Assembly (NCBI GenBank): GCA_014841595.1
Contig: JACYUE010000001.1
Span: forward strand, 1,414,996-1,478,995
DNA: 64,000 nucleotides
Direction: 5' to 3'
From: Oxalobacteraceae sp. CFBP 8761
GTDB lineage: Bacteria; Pseudomonadota; Gammaproteobacteria; Burkholderiales; Burkholderiaceae_D
Below the pieces are notes generated by a model. The model was not told the origin of the DNA. It ran no database searches and saw nothing but the letters and a program-made list of their open reading frames with translations. Each line of letters starts with the position of its first letter. The first letter of the stretch is position 1. Shown here in pieces: positions 8,423 to 17,582 of this stretch. The translations under genes were made by a program, and so were the position numbers.

Positions 8423-8926
8423 ATGGCCAAGGTAACACTGACGATGACGACCCACGTACCGGTCTCGACCGGCGAAGCCTGGGCCTGGTCGACATCGCTC
8501 GAAGGCGTGCGCACCGAAATGCGCCCGTTGCTCAAGGTCGTCTTTCCCAAGGCGATGACGCATATCGGCCCCGATACCGCGCTCAACACGGTCCTGGGCC
8601 GCTGCCAGTTTTTGCTGTTCGGTCTGTTTCCCATCGACATGTCCAAACTGCGCTTTACCGAGATGGAACCGGGCCATCGCTTCGTCGAGGAATCCGACCT
8701 GCTGTCGATGCGTTCCTGGCGCCATGAGCGCGTGATCACGCCGTCGGCCGATGGCCGGGGCGCCCAGGTCACCGACCATCTGGCGTTCACGCCACGCCTG
8801 GCTACGCCGGTGGTGCGCTACCTGGTCAAGCTGTTTTTCGCGCACCGTCACAAGAAGCTGGCGCAGGCGCTGGGTGTCCGTGGAGCTACCGTCGCAGCCC
8901 GCGGCGCAGCCGGCAGAGCACGCTGA
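8423..8926 (+). CDS. SRPBCC-family ligand-binding-like protein
   Basis: A 167-residue cytosolic protein. Alternating strands and a long C-terminal helix (PVVRYLVKLFFAHRHKKLAQAL), together with KLRFTEMEPGHRFVEESD and HERVITPSADGRGAQVTDHL, fit the helix-grip START/SRPBCC fold (polyketide cyclase / lipid-binding type). Such proteins bind hydrophobic ligands; the ligand is unknown. AAGGAG at 8411-8416 lies 6 bases before ATG 8423. The C-terminal tail (VRGATVAARGAAGRAR) is low complexity. Family assignment rests on fold pattern only. Confidence 0.65.
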   Translation: MAKVTLTMTTHVPVSTGEAWAWSTSLEGVRTEMRPLLKVVFPKAMTHIGPDTALNTVLGRCQFLLFGLFPIDMSKLRFTEMEPGHRFVEESDLLSMRSWRHERVITPSADGRGAQVTDHLAFTPRLATPVVRYLVKLFFAHRHKKLAQALGVRGATVAARGAAGRAR

Positions 8927-9020
8927 GACAGGCTGAGATACGTCCCCGCATGGTAGGCTTCGGCTTTGACTCATTCGCGCGCCCGATTGCATCGCGGCGT
9001 TGCAGCAATTTGGAGCTTGT

Positions 9021-9989
9021 ATGTTGATTGCCACTCACGGCGGAAAATTCCACGCAGATGATGCGTGGGCCGTCGCCGTCCTGAAGGTGCTGTTCCCCGA
9101 TGCCGACGTGATTCGCACCCGCGAGCAGGCCCGGATCGATGCCGCCGACTTCGCGATCGACGTCGGCGGCGTCTGGGACCCGGCCACCGGCCGGTTCGAC
9201 CACCACCAGAAGGAATTCAATGCCACCCGGTCGTCCGGCGTGCCATATGCCAGCGCCGGCCTCGTCTGGCGCGATCACGGCGCACAGTGCGTCGCCGCGC
9301 TGGCTTTGCGGCACACGGGCGAAACCTTGTCCGAGGACACGGCCCAGCAGATCGCCTATGCGATCGACGTCGATATCGTCCAGTACCTCGATCTGTCGGA
9401 CGTCGGTGTGGCCAAGAACGCGCCGGGCAGCTATGGCTTGTCGGCCGTCGTCTCGGGCTTCAATCCGGGCTGGCTCGACGAGCAGCGCCTGGGCTATGGC
9501 GAAGCGGTCGACGTGTATCGGATGGGTCAGTTCATGCGCGCCGTGGAGTTCCTTACCGACATCATGGGCAATGCCGTGCGCTACCGCGTGGGCGCCATGC
9601 TGGCCGTCACGCAAGTGCGCCAGGCCGAGGTACTCGAGGGCGGCAAGCTGCTGTTCCTGAAGAATGCGGCGCTGCCGTGGAGCAGCATCGTGCGCAAGGA
9701 AATGCCGAAGATCCTGTTCGTCATCAGCCACAGCCTGACCGAGAACCGCTACATCCTGCACACCGTGTCGGTCGACACCGAAAGCTTCGATGCACGCGCC
9801 GACCTGCCCGAAACCTGGGCGGGCCTGCGCGAAGCAGACCTGGCCGCTGTGACGGGCGTGCCGGACGCCGTGTTCTGCCACACGGGCCGCTTCATCGCCG
9901 CCGCGCGCAGCTACGACGGCATTCGCATCATGGCGCGCCAGGCGCTCGATGCGGTCGAGCAGGGCGTGACCGTTACGACGTATTCGTAG
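9021..9989 (+). CDS. MYG1-family metal-dependent hydrolase / exonuclease
   Basis: A 322-residue member of the UPF0160/MYG1 family, related to DHH phosphoesterases. The metal-binding start THGGKFHADD is at residues 5-14 and the DHH motif at residues 60-62 (GRFDHHQKEF). Eukaryotic MYG1 is a 3'-5' RNA exonuclease of mitochondria and nucleolus; the bacterial role is not established. ATG 9021 is chosen over 9000 because TGGAG lies at 9011-9015 and the conserved start MLIATHGGKFHADD follows. Appears monocistronic. Confidence 0.88.
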   Translation: MLIATHGGKFHADDAWAVAVLKVLFPDADVIRTREQARIDAADFAIDVGGVWDPATGRFDHHQKEFNATRSSGVPYASAGLVWRDHGAQCVAALALRHTGETLSEDTAQQIAYAIDVDIVQYLDLSDVGVAKNAPGSYGLSAVVSGFNPGWLDEQRLGYGEAVDVYRMGQFMRAVEFLTDIMGNAVRYRVGAMLAVTQVRQAEVLEGGKLLFLKNAALPWSSIVRKEMPKILFVISHSLTENRYILHTVSVDTESFDARADLPETWAGLREADLAAVTGVPDAVFCHTGRFIAAARSYDGIRIMARQALDAVEQGVTVTTYS

Positions 9990-10083
9990 GCATGGTATTT
10001 ACGGCGCGCACGATCGCCGGGGTGGCCGGCAAGCCACCGCCGACTCCCGTACAATTGCGGTTTTGCTAATGCGGGAGCTTTCC

Positions 10084-11070
10084 ATGCGCGCCATCGAGAT
10101 CACCAAACCGGGCCAGCCCGACGTCTTGCAACTGTGTGAACGGCCATTGCCGGTCCTGAAAACCGGCGAAGTCCTGATCAAGGTCCATGCTGCCGGGATC
10201 AACCGCCCTGACGTGTTTCAGCGCCTGGGCAAGTACCCGGTGCCGCCGGGCGCCTCTGACCTGCCGGGCCTGGAGGTAGCCGGCGAGATCGTCGATGGCG
10301 ACATGAAAGACAGCGGTTTTGCCAAGGGCGACCTCGTATGCGCCCTGGTGCAGGGCGGCGGTTACGCCGAATACTGCGCCGCGCCACTCGAGCAATGCCT
10401 GACTGTACCAGAAGGGCTGACCCCACTGGAAGCAGCCACCTTGCCGGAAACCTATTTCACGGTCTGGAGCAATGTGTTCGACCGCGCCCGCCTGAGCGAA
10501 GGCGAGAGCTTGCTGGTGCAGGGCGGCAGTTCGGGCATCGGCGTGACCGCCACCCAGGTCGCCAGCGCGCTGGGCCACCGTGTGTTCATCACCGCCGGCA
10601 GCGACGACAAGTGCCGCGCCGTCGAAGCGCTGGGCGCCGAACGGGGCATCAATTACCGCGATGAAGATTTTGTCGCCGTGGTCAAGGAACTCACGGACGG
10701 CCGTGGTGTCGATGTAATTCTGGACATGGTCGCGGGCGACTATGTGGCGCGCGAGATCGAGTGCCTGGCCGACGATGGTCGCCTGGTCGTCATCGCGCTG
10801 CTGGGTGGCGCGCAGGCCAACCTGGACATGAACCATGTACTGCGCCGCCGCCTGACGATTACCGGTTCGACGCTGCGTCCGCGTCCGGTTGCGTTCAAGG
10901 CGGCCATTGCGCGCCAGTTGCGCGAGCAGGTCTGGCCGCTGTTTGCGCAGAAAAAGATCAAGCCGGTGATCCACCACGTGTTCCCGCTCGAAGAAGCCGC
11001 GGCAGCGCACACGATGATGGAATCGAGCACCCACGTGGGCAAGATCGTCCTGCAAGTGCTGGCCGACTGA
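10084..11070 (+). CDS. NAD(P)H quinone oxidoreductase, PIG3 type (zinc-free MDR)
   Basis: A 328-residue medium-chain dehydrogenase/reductase. The N-terminal GroES-like domain contains VHAAGINRPDVFQRLGKYP. The Rossmann domain carries VQGGSSGIGVTATQVA and DVILDMVAGDY. There are no structural-zinc cysteines, typical of quinone oxidoreductases of the PIG3/TP53I3 subfamily, which reduce quinones with NADPH. GGGAG at 10073-10077 sets ATG 10084 rather than 10063. It sits 147 bases before tpiA but has no obvious terminator, so read-through into tpiA is possible besides tpiA's own promoter. Confidence 0.9.
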   Translation: MRAIEITKPGQPDVLQLCERPLPVLKTGEVLIKVHAAGINRPDVFQRLGKYPVPPGASDLPGLEVAGEIVDGDMKDSGFAKGDLVCALVQGGGYAEYCAAPLEQCLTVPEGLTPLEAATLPETYFTVWSNVFDRARLSEGESLLVQGGSSGIGVTATQVASALGHRVFITAGSDDKCRAVEALGAERGINYRDEDFVAVVKELTDGRGVDVILDMVAGDYVAREIECLADDGRLVVIALLGGAQANLDMNHVLRRRLTITGSTLRPRPVAFKAAIARQLREQVWPLFAQKKIKPVIHHVFPLEEAAAAHTMMESSTHVGKIVLQVLAD

Positions 11071-11163
11071 CCATAAAAACAACAGGCGCGCCGGTGGGGC
11101 CGACAGGCCCTGCGCGGTGCATCCACGGGCGGCTTCAGGCAGCTTGGCACTCCCAGCCATTGT

Positions 11164-11192
11164 TTGACCGCCACAATATCGACCGCTAGAAT
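11164..11192 (+). promoter_or_regulatory. sigma70-type promoter of tpiA
   Basis: TTGACC (11164-11169), a 17-base spacer, and TAGAAT (11187-11192). A start site near 11199 would give a leader of about 20 bases ending in GGGGTA before ATG 11218. Confidence 0.7.
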
Positions 11193-11217
11193 AGCGGGTT
11201 ATTTGACATGGGGTAGT

Positions 11218-11979
11218 ATGCGTCCCACACTCGTAGTAGGTAACTGGAAAATGAACGGCAGCCGGGCAGTCAATGCCGAGCTGCTGCAAGGCATTCTCGC
11301 TGGTCTCGACGCTGATGCTGGCGCTGGCACGCAGGCGTCGTGCGCGGTGTGCGTCCCCGCGCCGTACCTGTTCCAGTGCGAGCAATTGTTGGCCGGTAGC
11401 AGCGTGGCCTGGGGCGCGCAGGATGTCGCGACCGAGCCGTGCGGCGCCTTCACCGGCGAAGTGTGCGTCTCGATGCTGCAGGATTTCGGTTGCCGTTACG
11501 TGATCGTCGGCCACTCCGAGCGCCGCGGCTACCACGGCGAGTCGAACGAGCTGGTCGCGCGCAAGGCGAAAGCGGCGCTGGACGCCGGCCTGACCCCGAT
11601 CGTCTGCATCGGCGAAACGCTGGAGCAGCGCGAAGCGGGCGAGACCAACGACGTCGTCGGTGGCCAGCTGCACGCAGTGCTGGAACTGGTAGGGTTTGAA
11701 GATGTCGCGCGTCTGGTGCTCGCTTACGAGCCGGTGTGGGCAATCGGTACCGGCAAGACGGCCACGCCCGAGATGGCGCAGCAAGTTCATGCCGACATGC
11801 GCGCGTTAGTGCGCAAGTGCAACGTTGATGCCGCAGAAACCGTACAAATCCTTTACGGCGGCAGCATGAAGCCGGAGAATGCACGCGAGCTGCTGGCGCA
11901 ACCGGACATCGATGGCGGCCTGATCGGTGGGGCGGCGCTGAAAGCGGCCGATTTCCTCGCCATTCTGCGCGCCGCATAA
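11218..11979 (+). CDS. tpiA: Triosephosphate isomerase
   Basis: A 253-residue glycolytic enzyme that interconverts dihydroxyacetone phosphate and glyceraldehyde 3-phosphate. Substrate lysine is at residue 11 (GNWKMNG), catalytic His99 in IVGHSERR, catalytic Glu171 in [11 protein letters not shown], and the phosphate-binding [10 protein letters not shown] and GGAALKA loops follow. The ORF could begin at 11164, but the conserved start [13 protein letters not shown] and GGGGTA at 11210-11215 fix ATG 11218. It is followed by secG, the usual betaproteobacterial order tpiA-secG-tRNA-Leu-nuo. Confidence 0.98.
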   Translation: MRPTLVVGNWKMNGSRAVNAELLQGILAGLDADAGAGTQASCAVCVPAPYLFQCEQLLAGSSVAWGAQDVATEPCGAFTGEVCVSMLQDFGCRYVIVGHSERRGYHGESNELVARKAKAALDAGLTPIVCIGETLEQREAGETNDVVGGQLHAVLELVGFEDVARLVLAYEPVWAIGTGKTATPEMAQQVHADMRALVRKCNVDAAETVQILYGGSMKPENARELLAQPDIDGGLIGGAALKAADFLAILRAA

Positions 11980-12065
11980 CGACATAATCTCGCACATATA
12001 GTTTTGCGAAGATTTTGGAATTACAAAAAATTTGAAACGCTGTTAAACCTTGGAATGGAATTGCA

Positions 12066-12509
12066 ATGATCTGGTCTAATCTTATTATCGTCGTGCAGGT
12101 TATCTCGGCCCTGTCCATTATTGGCCTGGTCCTGATGCAGCATGGCAAGGGCGCTGATATGGGTGCGGCCTTCGGTTCCGGCGCCTCTGGCAGCCTGTTC
12201 GGTGCATCCGGATCGTCGAACTTCCTGTCCAAGGCAACGGCAGTGGCCGCCGCCGTGTTCTTCGGCACCACGCTGACGCTGGCCTATATCGGCAACGATC
12301 GCAGCGGCGGCGACAACGCCGGCGTGATGGGTCGTGCCCAGGCGCCTGCAGCCGGTATCCCGGTCACGGCCCCGGTGCAGACGGCGCCAGCCGACGTGCC
12401 GACGCTGCCAGCGGGCAGTGCCGTTCCGGCAGCACCGGCAGCGGGTGTTCCGGCTGTTCCGGCAACCCCGGCGCCAGCGCCGGCAGCCCCGGCACCAGCC
12501 ACGAACTAA
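12066..12509 (+). CDS. secG: Protein translocase subunit SecG
   Basis: A 147-residue inner-membrane subunit of the SecYEG channel. It has two transmembrane helices (residues about 3-21 and 56-75) separated by the conserved loop VLMQHGKGADMGAAFGSGAS. SecG helps SecA cycling during protein export. The C-terminal third is an Ala/Pro-rich low-complexity tail (AVPAAPAAGVPAVPATPAPA), as often found in Burkholderiales. It sits 86 bases after tpiA and is closed by a clear terminator. Confidence 0.95.
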   Translation: MIWSNLIIVVQVISALSIIGLVLMQHGKGADMGAAFGSGASGSLFGASGSSNFLSKATAVAAAVFFGTTLTLAYIGNDRSGGDNAGVMGRAQAPAAGIPVTAPVQTAPADVPTLPAGSAVPAAPAAGVPAVPATPAPAPAAPAPATN

Positions 12510-12551
12510 GCCACGCAGTCCCGGCGCCATGCGCGCCATTGCTGTTCCAAA

Positions 12552-12587
12552 ACAATGCGCCTTTTTATCGGGCGCATTGTCGTTTTT
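12552..12587 (+). terminator. Terminator of tpiA-secG
   Basis: Inverted repeat ACAATGCGCC / GGCGCATTGT (12552-12561 and 12571-12580) with a 9-base loop, followed by CGTTTTT. It lies 43 bases after the secG stop. Confidence 0.85.
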
Positions 12588-12769
12588 AGGCGTAGAATAC
12601 TGCGGCGCGTGACAGGGTTGAACAACCGGTCTGTGCAGCCTCGCAATATTGACGGTCGTGTCGCAACGAACTTTGTCATGCTCATGTCAGTAAAAGAGCG
12701 TCCAATAGATTGTTCGGCGATATGATTCAAATAAATGGCAAATATCTTTGTGATTGCGCAATTTGAGCA
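12588..12769. other. Intergenic stretch between secG terminator and tRNA promoter
   Basis: No credible reading frame here. A TAGAAT at 12593-12598 could be a -10 box, but it lacks a convincing -35 and no gene follows for 200 bases. Confidence 0.4.
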
Positions 12770-12799
12770 TTGAAAGATAGTGCTAAAGCAGGTTAAAAT
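12770..12799 (+). promoter_or_regulatory. Promoter of tRNA-Leu
   Basis: TTGAAA (12770-12775), 18-base spacer, TAAAAT (12794-12799). This places the start about 5-6 bases before the tRNA 5' end. Confidence 0.6.
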
Positions 12800-12810
12800 A
12801 CTGTTCTCCA

Positions 12811-12895
12811 GCCGACGTGGTGAAATTGGTAGACACGCTATCTTGAGGGGGTAGTGGCGCAAGCTGTGCGAGTTCGAGTCTCGCCGTCGGCACCA
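12811..12895 (+). tRNA. tRNA-Leu (anticodon GAG)
   Basis: An 85-base class II tRNA with an encoded CCA end. The acceptor arms GCCGACG and CGTCGGC pair fully. The anticodon stem CTATC/GGTAG (12838-12842, 12850-12854) encloses the loop TTGAGGG with anticodon GAG at 12845-12847. A long variable arm follows, and the T arm contains GTTCGAGTC. GAG reads CUU and CUC leucine codons. Its place between secG and nuoA is the common betaproteobacterial arrangement. Confidence 0.97.
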
Positions 12896-12907
12896 AAATT
12901 TAGAAAG

Positions 12908-12960
12908 AAAGCCAGCAAGGGCGCACGAGTTTTTACCTCATGCCTGAGCTGGCTTTTTTA
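12908..12960 (+). terminator. Terminator after tRNA-Leu
   Basis: AAAGCCAGC (12908-12916) pairs with GCTGGCTTT (12948-12956), followed by a T run. The 31-base interior can form a second small stem (GCA/TGC and GAG/CTC). Confidence 0.7.
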
Positions 12961-13067
12961 CGAGGATCTGTCGTACGATCCTGGCGGCAGGCTCGAGGCC
13001 AGGTTCGCACGATTCGGTGCTGCATCTCTGCAGCGTTCCATTAACCGATCGTTCAGAAGGCTTCATC

Positions 13068-13427
13068 GTGAACCTCGAAAGTTATCTCCCCGTTCTTCTC
13101 TTTATCCTGGTTGGCATCGGTGTCGGTGTCGCCCCTCAGGTGCTTGGTCGCCTGCTCGGGCCGCACAAACCCGACGATGCCAAACTGTCCCCGTATGAAT
13201 GCGGCTTCGAAGCCTTCGAAGACGCGCGCATGAAGTTCGACGTCCGGTACTACCTGGTCGCGATCCTGTTTATTTTGTTTGATCTTGAAACGGCATTCTT
13301 CTTCCCATGGGGCGTCTCGATGCGCGAACTGGGGTTCACCGGTTTCATCACGATGATGGTGTTCATCGCCGAATTCGTCGTGGGCTTCTGGTACATCTGG
13401 AAGAAAGGTGCCCTTGATTGGGAATAA
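13068..13427 (+). CDS. nuoA: NADH-quinone oxidoreductase subunit A
   Basis: A 119-residue membrane subunit of complex I with three helices. The conserved loop has [20 protein letters not shown], which lies near the quinone tunnel. The start is taken as GTG 13068 ([11 protein letters not shown]), with AGAAGG 7 bases upstream; the ATG at 13017 would add 17 residues without homology. First gene of the 14-gene nuo operon, separated from nuoB by 3 bases. Confidence 0.95.
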   Translation: MNLESYLPVLLFILVGIGVGVAPQVLGRLLGPHKPDDAKLSPYECGFEAFEDARMKFDVRYYLVAILFILFDLETAFFFPWGVSMRELGFTGFITMMVFIAEFVVGFWYIWKKGALDWE

Positions 13428-13430
13428 GCC

Positions 13431-13907
13431 ATGGCTATTGAAGGCGTACTAAACGAAGGTTTCATCACCACCACAGCCGACAAGCTGGTCAACTGGGCAC
13501 GTACCGGGTCGATGTTCCCGATGACGTTCGGTCTGGCCTGCTGCGCGGTCGAGATGATGCACGTGGGCGCGGCCCGCTACGACATGGACCGTTTCGGTAT
13601 CGTGTTCCGTCCGTCGCCACGCCAGTCCGACGTCATGATCGTTGCCGGCACGCTGTGCAACAAGATGGCGCCGGCGCTGCGCAAGGTCTACGACCAGATG
13701 GCCGAGCCGCGCTGGGTCATCTCGATGGGCTCCTGTGCCAACGGTGGCGGCTACTACCATTATTCGTATTCCGTCGTCCGTGGCTGCGATCGCATCGTCC
13801 CGGTCGATGTCTACGTGCCAGGCTGTCCACCGACCGCCGAAGCTCTGCTGTACGGCATCATGCAGCTCCAGAACAAGATCAAGCGCACCAATACCATCGC
13901 GCGCTAA
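13431..13907 (+). CDS. nuoB: NADH-quinone oxidoreductase subunit B
   Basis: A 158-residue peripheral-arm subunit that holds iron-sulfur cluster N2, the last electron carrier before quinone. Ligands Cys37, Cys38 ([10 protein letters not shown]), Cys102 (GSCANGGG) and Cys132 (YVPGCPPT) are all present. It forms the quinone pocket together with NuoD and NuoH. Follows nuoA by 3 bases. Confidence 0.97.
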   Translation: MAIEGVLNEGFITTTADKLVNWARTGSMFPMTFGLACCAVEMMHVGAARYDMDRFGIVFRPSPRQSDVMIVAGTLCNKMAPALRKVYDQMAEPRWVISMGSCANGGGYYHYSYSVVRGCDRIVPVDVYVPGCPPTAEALLYGIMQLQNKIKRTNTIAR

Positions 13908-13925
13908 AAACGGACGGCGTACTCC

Positions 13926-14519
13926 ATGACGACAAAACTCGAAACCCTTCAACTCGCCCTGCAGACTGCATTGGGCGAGGGCGCCGCGATCTCGGCGGCG
14001 CTGGGTGAAGTCACGGTGGTGGTCAAGGCCGCCGACTACATCCGCTCGATGACGGCCCTGCGCGATACCCCTGCGCTGGCCTTCGAGCAGATGATCGACC
14101 TGTGCGGCGTCGACTATTCGGAATATGGCGAAGGCACCTACGAAGGACCGCGCTTTGCGGTCGTCGTGCACCTGCTGTCGCTGACCCACAACTGGCGCGT
14201 GCGCGTGCGGGTATTCTGCCCGGACGACGACATGCCGCTGGTCGAATCGATTACCCCGATCTGGCGCGCCGCCAACTGGTTCGAGCGCGAAGCGTTCGAT
14301 CTGTTCGGCATCCTGTTCGACGGCCACGGCGACCTGCGCCGCATCCTGACCGACTACGGTTTCATCGGCCACCCGTTCCGCAAGGACTTCCCGATCTCGG
14401 GCTATGTCGAGATGCGCTACGACCCCGAGCAGAAACGCGTGATCTATCAACCCGTCACGATCGAACCGCGCGAGAACATTCCCCGCGTGATTCGCGAAGA
14501 GACTTACGGGACGAAATAA
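13926..14519 (+). CDS. nuoC: NADH-quinone oxidoreductase subunit C
   Basis: A 197-residue 30-kDa subunit of the peripheral arm. The signature ERE[AS]FD appears as [16 protein letters not shown], and the C-terminal [14 protein letters not shown] matches the family. It is a separate protein here, not fused to NuoD as in E. coli. The stop overlaps the nuoD start by one base (TAATG), pointing to translational coupling. Confidence 0.97.
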   Translation: MTTKLETLQLALQTALGEGAAISAALGEVTVVVKAADYIRSMTALRDTPALAFEQMIDLCGVDYSEYGEGTYEGPRFAVVVHLLSLTHNWRVRVRVFCPDDDMPLVESITPIWRAANWFEREAFDLFGILFDGHGDLRRILTDYGFIGHPFRKDFPISGYVEMRYDPEQKRVIYQPVTIEPRENIPRVIREETYGTK

Positions 14520-15772
14520 TGGCTGAGCTTAAGAACTACACCCTGAACTTTGGTCCGCAGCACCCGGCAGCGCACGGCGTGCTGCGCCTCGTGCTCGAAC
14601 TCGACGGCGAGGTGATCCAGCGCGCCGACCCGCACATCGGCCTGCTGCACCGCGGCACCGAGAAGCTGGCCGAAACCCGCACCTACCTGCAATCGGTGCC
14701 GTACATGGACCGTCTCGACTACGTGTCGATGATGTGCAACGAACACGGCTACGTGCTGGCCATCGAAAAACTGCTCGGTATCCAGGCGCCGATCCGCGCC
14801 CAGTACATCCGCACGATGTTCGACGAAGTCACCCGCATCCTGAACCACCTGATGTGGCTCGGCGCGCACGCGCTGGACATCGGCGCCATGGGCCCGTTCC
14901 TGTACTGCTTCCGCGACCGCGAAGACTTGTTCGACGTCTACGAAGCCGTGTCGGGCGCGCGCATGCACGCAGCCTACTACCGCCCGGGCGGCGTGTACCG
15001 CGACCTGCCGGACACGATGCCACAGCACAAGGCTTCGCCGATCCGCAGCGCCAAGGCCATTGACGCACTGAACGAACACCGCCAGGGCTCCGTGCTCGAT
15101 TTCCTCGACGCGTTCACGAAGCGCTTCGATGGTTACGTCGACGAATACGAAACCCTGCTGACCGACAACCGTATCTGGAAGCAGCGTACGGTCGGCATCG
15201 GTGTCGTGACGCCGGAAGACGCGAAAGCCATGGGTTTCACGGGCGCCATGCTGCGCGGCTCGGGCATCGCCTGGGATCTGCGCAAGACGCAGCCGTATGC
15301 AGCGTACGACAAGGTCGAGTTCGACATCCCGGTCGGCACCAACGGCGACTCGTACGACCGCTACCTGGTGCGCGTGGAAGAGATGCGCCAGTCGAACCGC
15401 ATCATCAAGCAATGCATCACCTGGCTGCGCGCGAATCCGGGCCCGGTCATGATCGACAATAACAAGATTGCGCCGCCGAACCGGATGGACATGAAGTCCA
15501 ATATGGAATCGCTGATTCACCACTTCAAGCTGTTCACCGAAGGCTTCCACGTCCCCGAGGGCGAGGCGTACGCTGCGGTCGAGCATCCGAAGGGCGAGTT
15601 CGGCATCTATATCGTCTCCGACGGCGCCAACAAGCCATACCGCCTGAAAATCCGCACGCCGGACTATGTCCACCTGCAGAGCCTCGACGAAATGGCACGC
15701 GGACACATGATCGCTGATGCCGTCGCCATCATCGGTACGCAAGACATCGTGTTCGGCAGTATTGATCGCTAG
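14519..15772 (+). CDS. nuoD: NADH-quinone oxidoreductase subunit D
   Basis: A 417-residue 49-kDa subunit, descended from the large subunit of NiFe hydrogenase, that forms the quinone-binding cavity with NuoB. Conserved [16 protein letters not shown] starts at residue 8, and [12 protein letters not shown] and [13 protein letters not shown] follow. The C-terminus DIVFGSIDR is the family ending. The reading frame extends far upstream inside nuoC, but the true start is ATG 14519, coupled to the nuoC stop. Confidence 0.98.
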   Translation: MAELKNYTLNFGPQHPAAHGVLRLVLELDGEVIQRADPHIGLLHRGTEKLAETRTYLQSVPYMDRLDYVSMMCNEHGYVLAIEKLLGIQAPIRAQYIRTMFDEVTRILNHLMWLGAHALDIGAMGPFLYCFRDREDLFDVYEAVSGARMHAAYYRPGGVYRDLPDTMPQHKASPIRSAKAIDALNEHRQGSVLDFLDAFTKRFDGYVDEYETLLTDNRIWKQRTVGIGVVTPEDAKAMGFTGAMLRGSGIAWDLRKTQPYAAYDKVEFDIPVGTNGDSYDRYLVRVEEMRQSNRIIKQCITWLRANPGPVMIDNNKIAPPNRMDMKSNMESLIHHFKLFTEGFHVPEGEAYAAVEHPKGEFGIYIVSDGANKPYRLKIRTPDYVHLQSLDEMARGHMIADAVAIIGTQDIVFGSIDR

Positions 15773-15792
15773 TCCGAAAGGCAGAGAAGAAT

Positions 15793-16269
15793 ATGTTATC
15801 CCCGCAGTGCTATCAAAAAATCGATCGGGAGCTGGCCAAGTACCCAGCCGATCAACGCCAGTCGGCCGTGATGGCCTCGCTCGCCCACGCCCAGGTCGAA
15901 CTGGGCTGGCTGTCGCCAGAGACGATGCAGGAACTCGCCGATTACATCCAGATGCCGGCCATTGCCGTGCAAGAGGTGGCGACTTTCTACAATATGTTCA
16001 ACGTCAAGCCGGTTGGCCAGCACAAGATCACCGTGTGCACCAACCTGCCATGCGCATTGTCGGGCGGCGAACGCGCAGCCCAGCGCATCAAGGACGCCCT
16101 GAACATCGACTTCCGTGACACCACGGCGGACGGCAAGTTCACGCTGATGGAGGGCGAGTGCATGGGCGCCTGCGGCGACGCACCCGTCATGCTGGTGAAC
16201 AACCACCGCATGTGTTCGTTCATGAGCGACGCCAAGATCGACGCCCTGCTTGAGGAACTGAACAAATGA
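15793..16269 (+). CDS. nuoE: NADH-quinone oxidoreductase subunit E
   Basis: A 158-residue 24-kDa subunit of the NADH-oxidising module with a thioredoxin-like [2Fe-2S] ferredoxin domain. Ligands are Cys82, Cys87, Cys123 and Cys127 (CTNLPC and CMGAC). The N-terminal helical domain contains EVATFYNMF. It overlaps nuoF by 4 bases (ATGA). Confidence 0.97.
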   Translation: MLSPQCYQKIDRELAKYPADQRQSAVMASLAHAQVELGWLSPETMQELADYIQMPAIAVQEVATFYNMFNVKPVGQHKITVCTNLPCALSGGERAAQRIKDALNIDFRDTTADGKFTLMEGECMGACGDAPVMLVNNHRMCSFMSDAKIDALLEELNK

Positions 16270-17561
16270 CCAGCCTGCACGATCGTCACATCAAGCCGCT
16301 GATCCTGAAGGATCTGAACGGCACCAACTGGCACCTGACCGACTACGTCAACCGTGGTGGTTACTCGGCGCTGCGCCGTATCATCGAAGAAAAGATCACG
16401 CCCGAGCAGATCATCGCCGACATGAAGGCGTCGGGCCTGCGCGGCCGCGGCGGCGCCGGTTTCCCGACCGGCCTGAAGTGGAGCTTCATGCCGCGCCAGT
16501 TCCCGGGCCAGAAATACCTCGTCTGCAATACCGACGAAGGCGAGCCAGGCACGTTCAAGGACCGCGACATCATTCGCTACAACCCGCATGCGCTGATCGA
16601 AGGCATGGCCATCGGCGCCTACGCGATGGGTATCACCGTGGGTTACAACTATATCCACGGCGAGATCTTCGAAGACTACCTGCGCTTTGAAGAAGCGCTG
16701 GAAGAAGCGCGCGCCGCGGGCTTTTTGGGCGACAACATCCTGGGCAGCACGTTCTCGTTCCAGCTGCACGCGCACCACGGTTACGGCGCCTACATCTGCG
16801 GCGAAGAAACCGCACTGCTCGAGTCGCTCGAAGGCAAGAAGGGCCAGCCGCGCTTCAAGCCGCCGTTCCCGGCCTCGTTCGGCCTGTACGGCAAGCCAAC
16901 AACGATCAACAACACCGAGACCTTCGCTGCGGTCCCGTTCATCCTGAACATCGGCGCCGAGAACTACATGGCGCTGGGCAAGCCGAACAACGGCGGCACC
17001 AAGATCTTCTCGATCTCGGGCGACGTCGAGCGGCCAGGCAACTACGAAGTTCCGCTGGGTACGCCATTTGCGACCCTGATGGAACTGGCCGGTGGCATGC
17101 GCGGTGGCAAGAAGATCAAGGCCGTGATTCCAGGCGGTTCGTCGGCGCCAGTCGTGCCGGGCGAACAGATGATGCAAACCGATCTCGACTACGATTCGAT
17201 CGCCAAGGCCGGCTCGATGCTCGGTTCGGGCGCCGTGATCGTGATGGACGAGACGCGCTGCATGGTCAAGTCGCTGCTGCGCCTGTCGTACTTCTATTAC
17301 GAAGAATCGTGCGGCCAGTGCACGCCATGCCGCGAAGGCACGGGCTGGATGTACCGCATGGTTCACCGCATCGAGCATGGCCAGGGCCGACCGGACGACA
17401 TGGATCTTCTGAACAATATCGCTGACAACATCAAGGGCCGCACGATTTGCGCGCTCGGCGATGCGGCAGCGATGCCAGTGCAGGCCATGATCAAGCACTT
17501 CCGCGAAGAATTTGAATATCACATTGAGCACAAGCACTGCCTCGTGCCCTCATACCTTTAA
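16266..17561 (+). CDS. nuoF: NADH-quinone oxidoreductase subunit F
   Basis: A 431-residue 51-kDa subunit that binds NADH and FMN and cluster N3, where electrons enter complex [11 protein letters not shown] (residues 60-69) is the NADH/FMN glycine loop, and [15 protein letters not shown] follows. The [4Fe-4S] ligands are Cys349, Cys352, Cys355 ([10 protein letters not shown]) and Cys395 (ICALGDAA). Works as the NuoEFG dehydrogenase module with its neighbours. Confidence 0.98.
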   Translation: MTSLHDRHIKPLILKDLNGTNWHLTDYVNRGGYSALRRIIEEKITPEQIIADMKASGLRGRGGAGFPTGLKWSFMPRQFPGQKYLVCNTDEGEPGTFKDRDIIRYNPHALIEGMAIGAYAMGITVGYNYIHGEIFEDYLRFEEALEEARAAGFLGDNILGSTFSFQLHAHHGYGAYICGEETALLESLEGKKGQPRFKPPFPASFGLYGKPTTINNTETFAAVPFILNIGAENYMALGKPNNGGTKIFSISGDVERPGNYEVPLGTPFATLMELAGGMRGGKKIKAVIPGGSSAPVVPGEQMMQTDLDYDSIAKAGSMLGSGAVIVMDETRCMVKSLLRLSYFYYEESCGQCTPCREGTGWMYRMVHRIEHGQGRPDDMDLLNNIADNIKGRTICALGDAAAMPVQAMIKHFREEFEYHIEHKHCLVPSYL

Positions 17562-17582
17562 ACCAGGTCAGGTAACGATCCC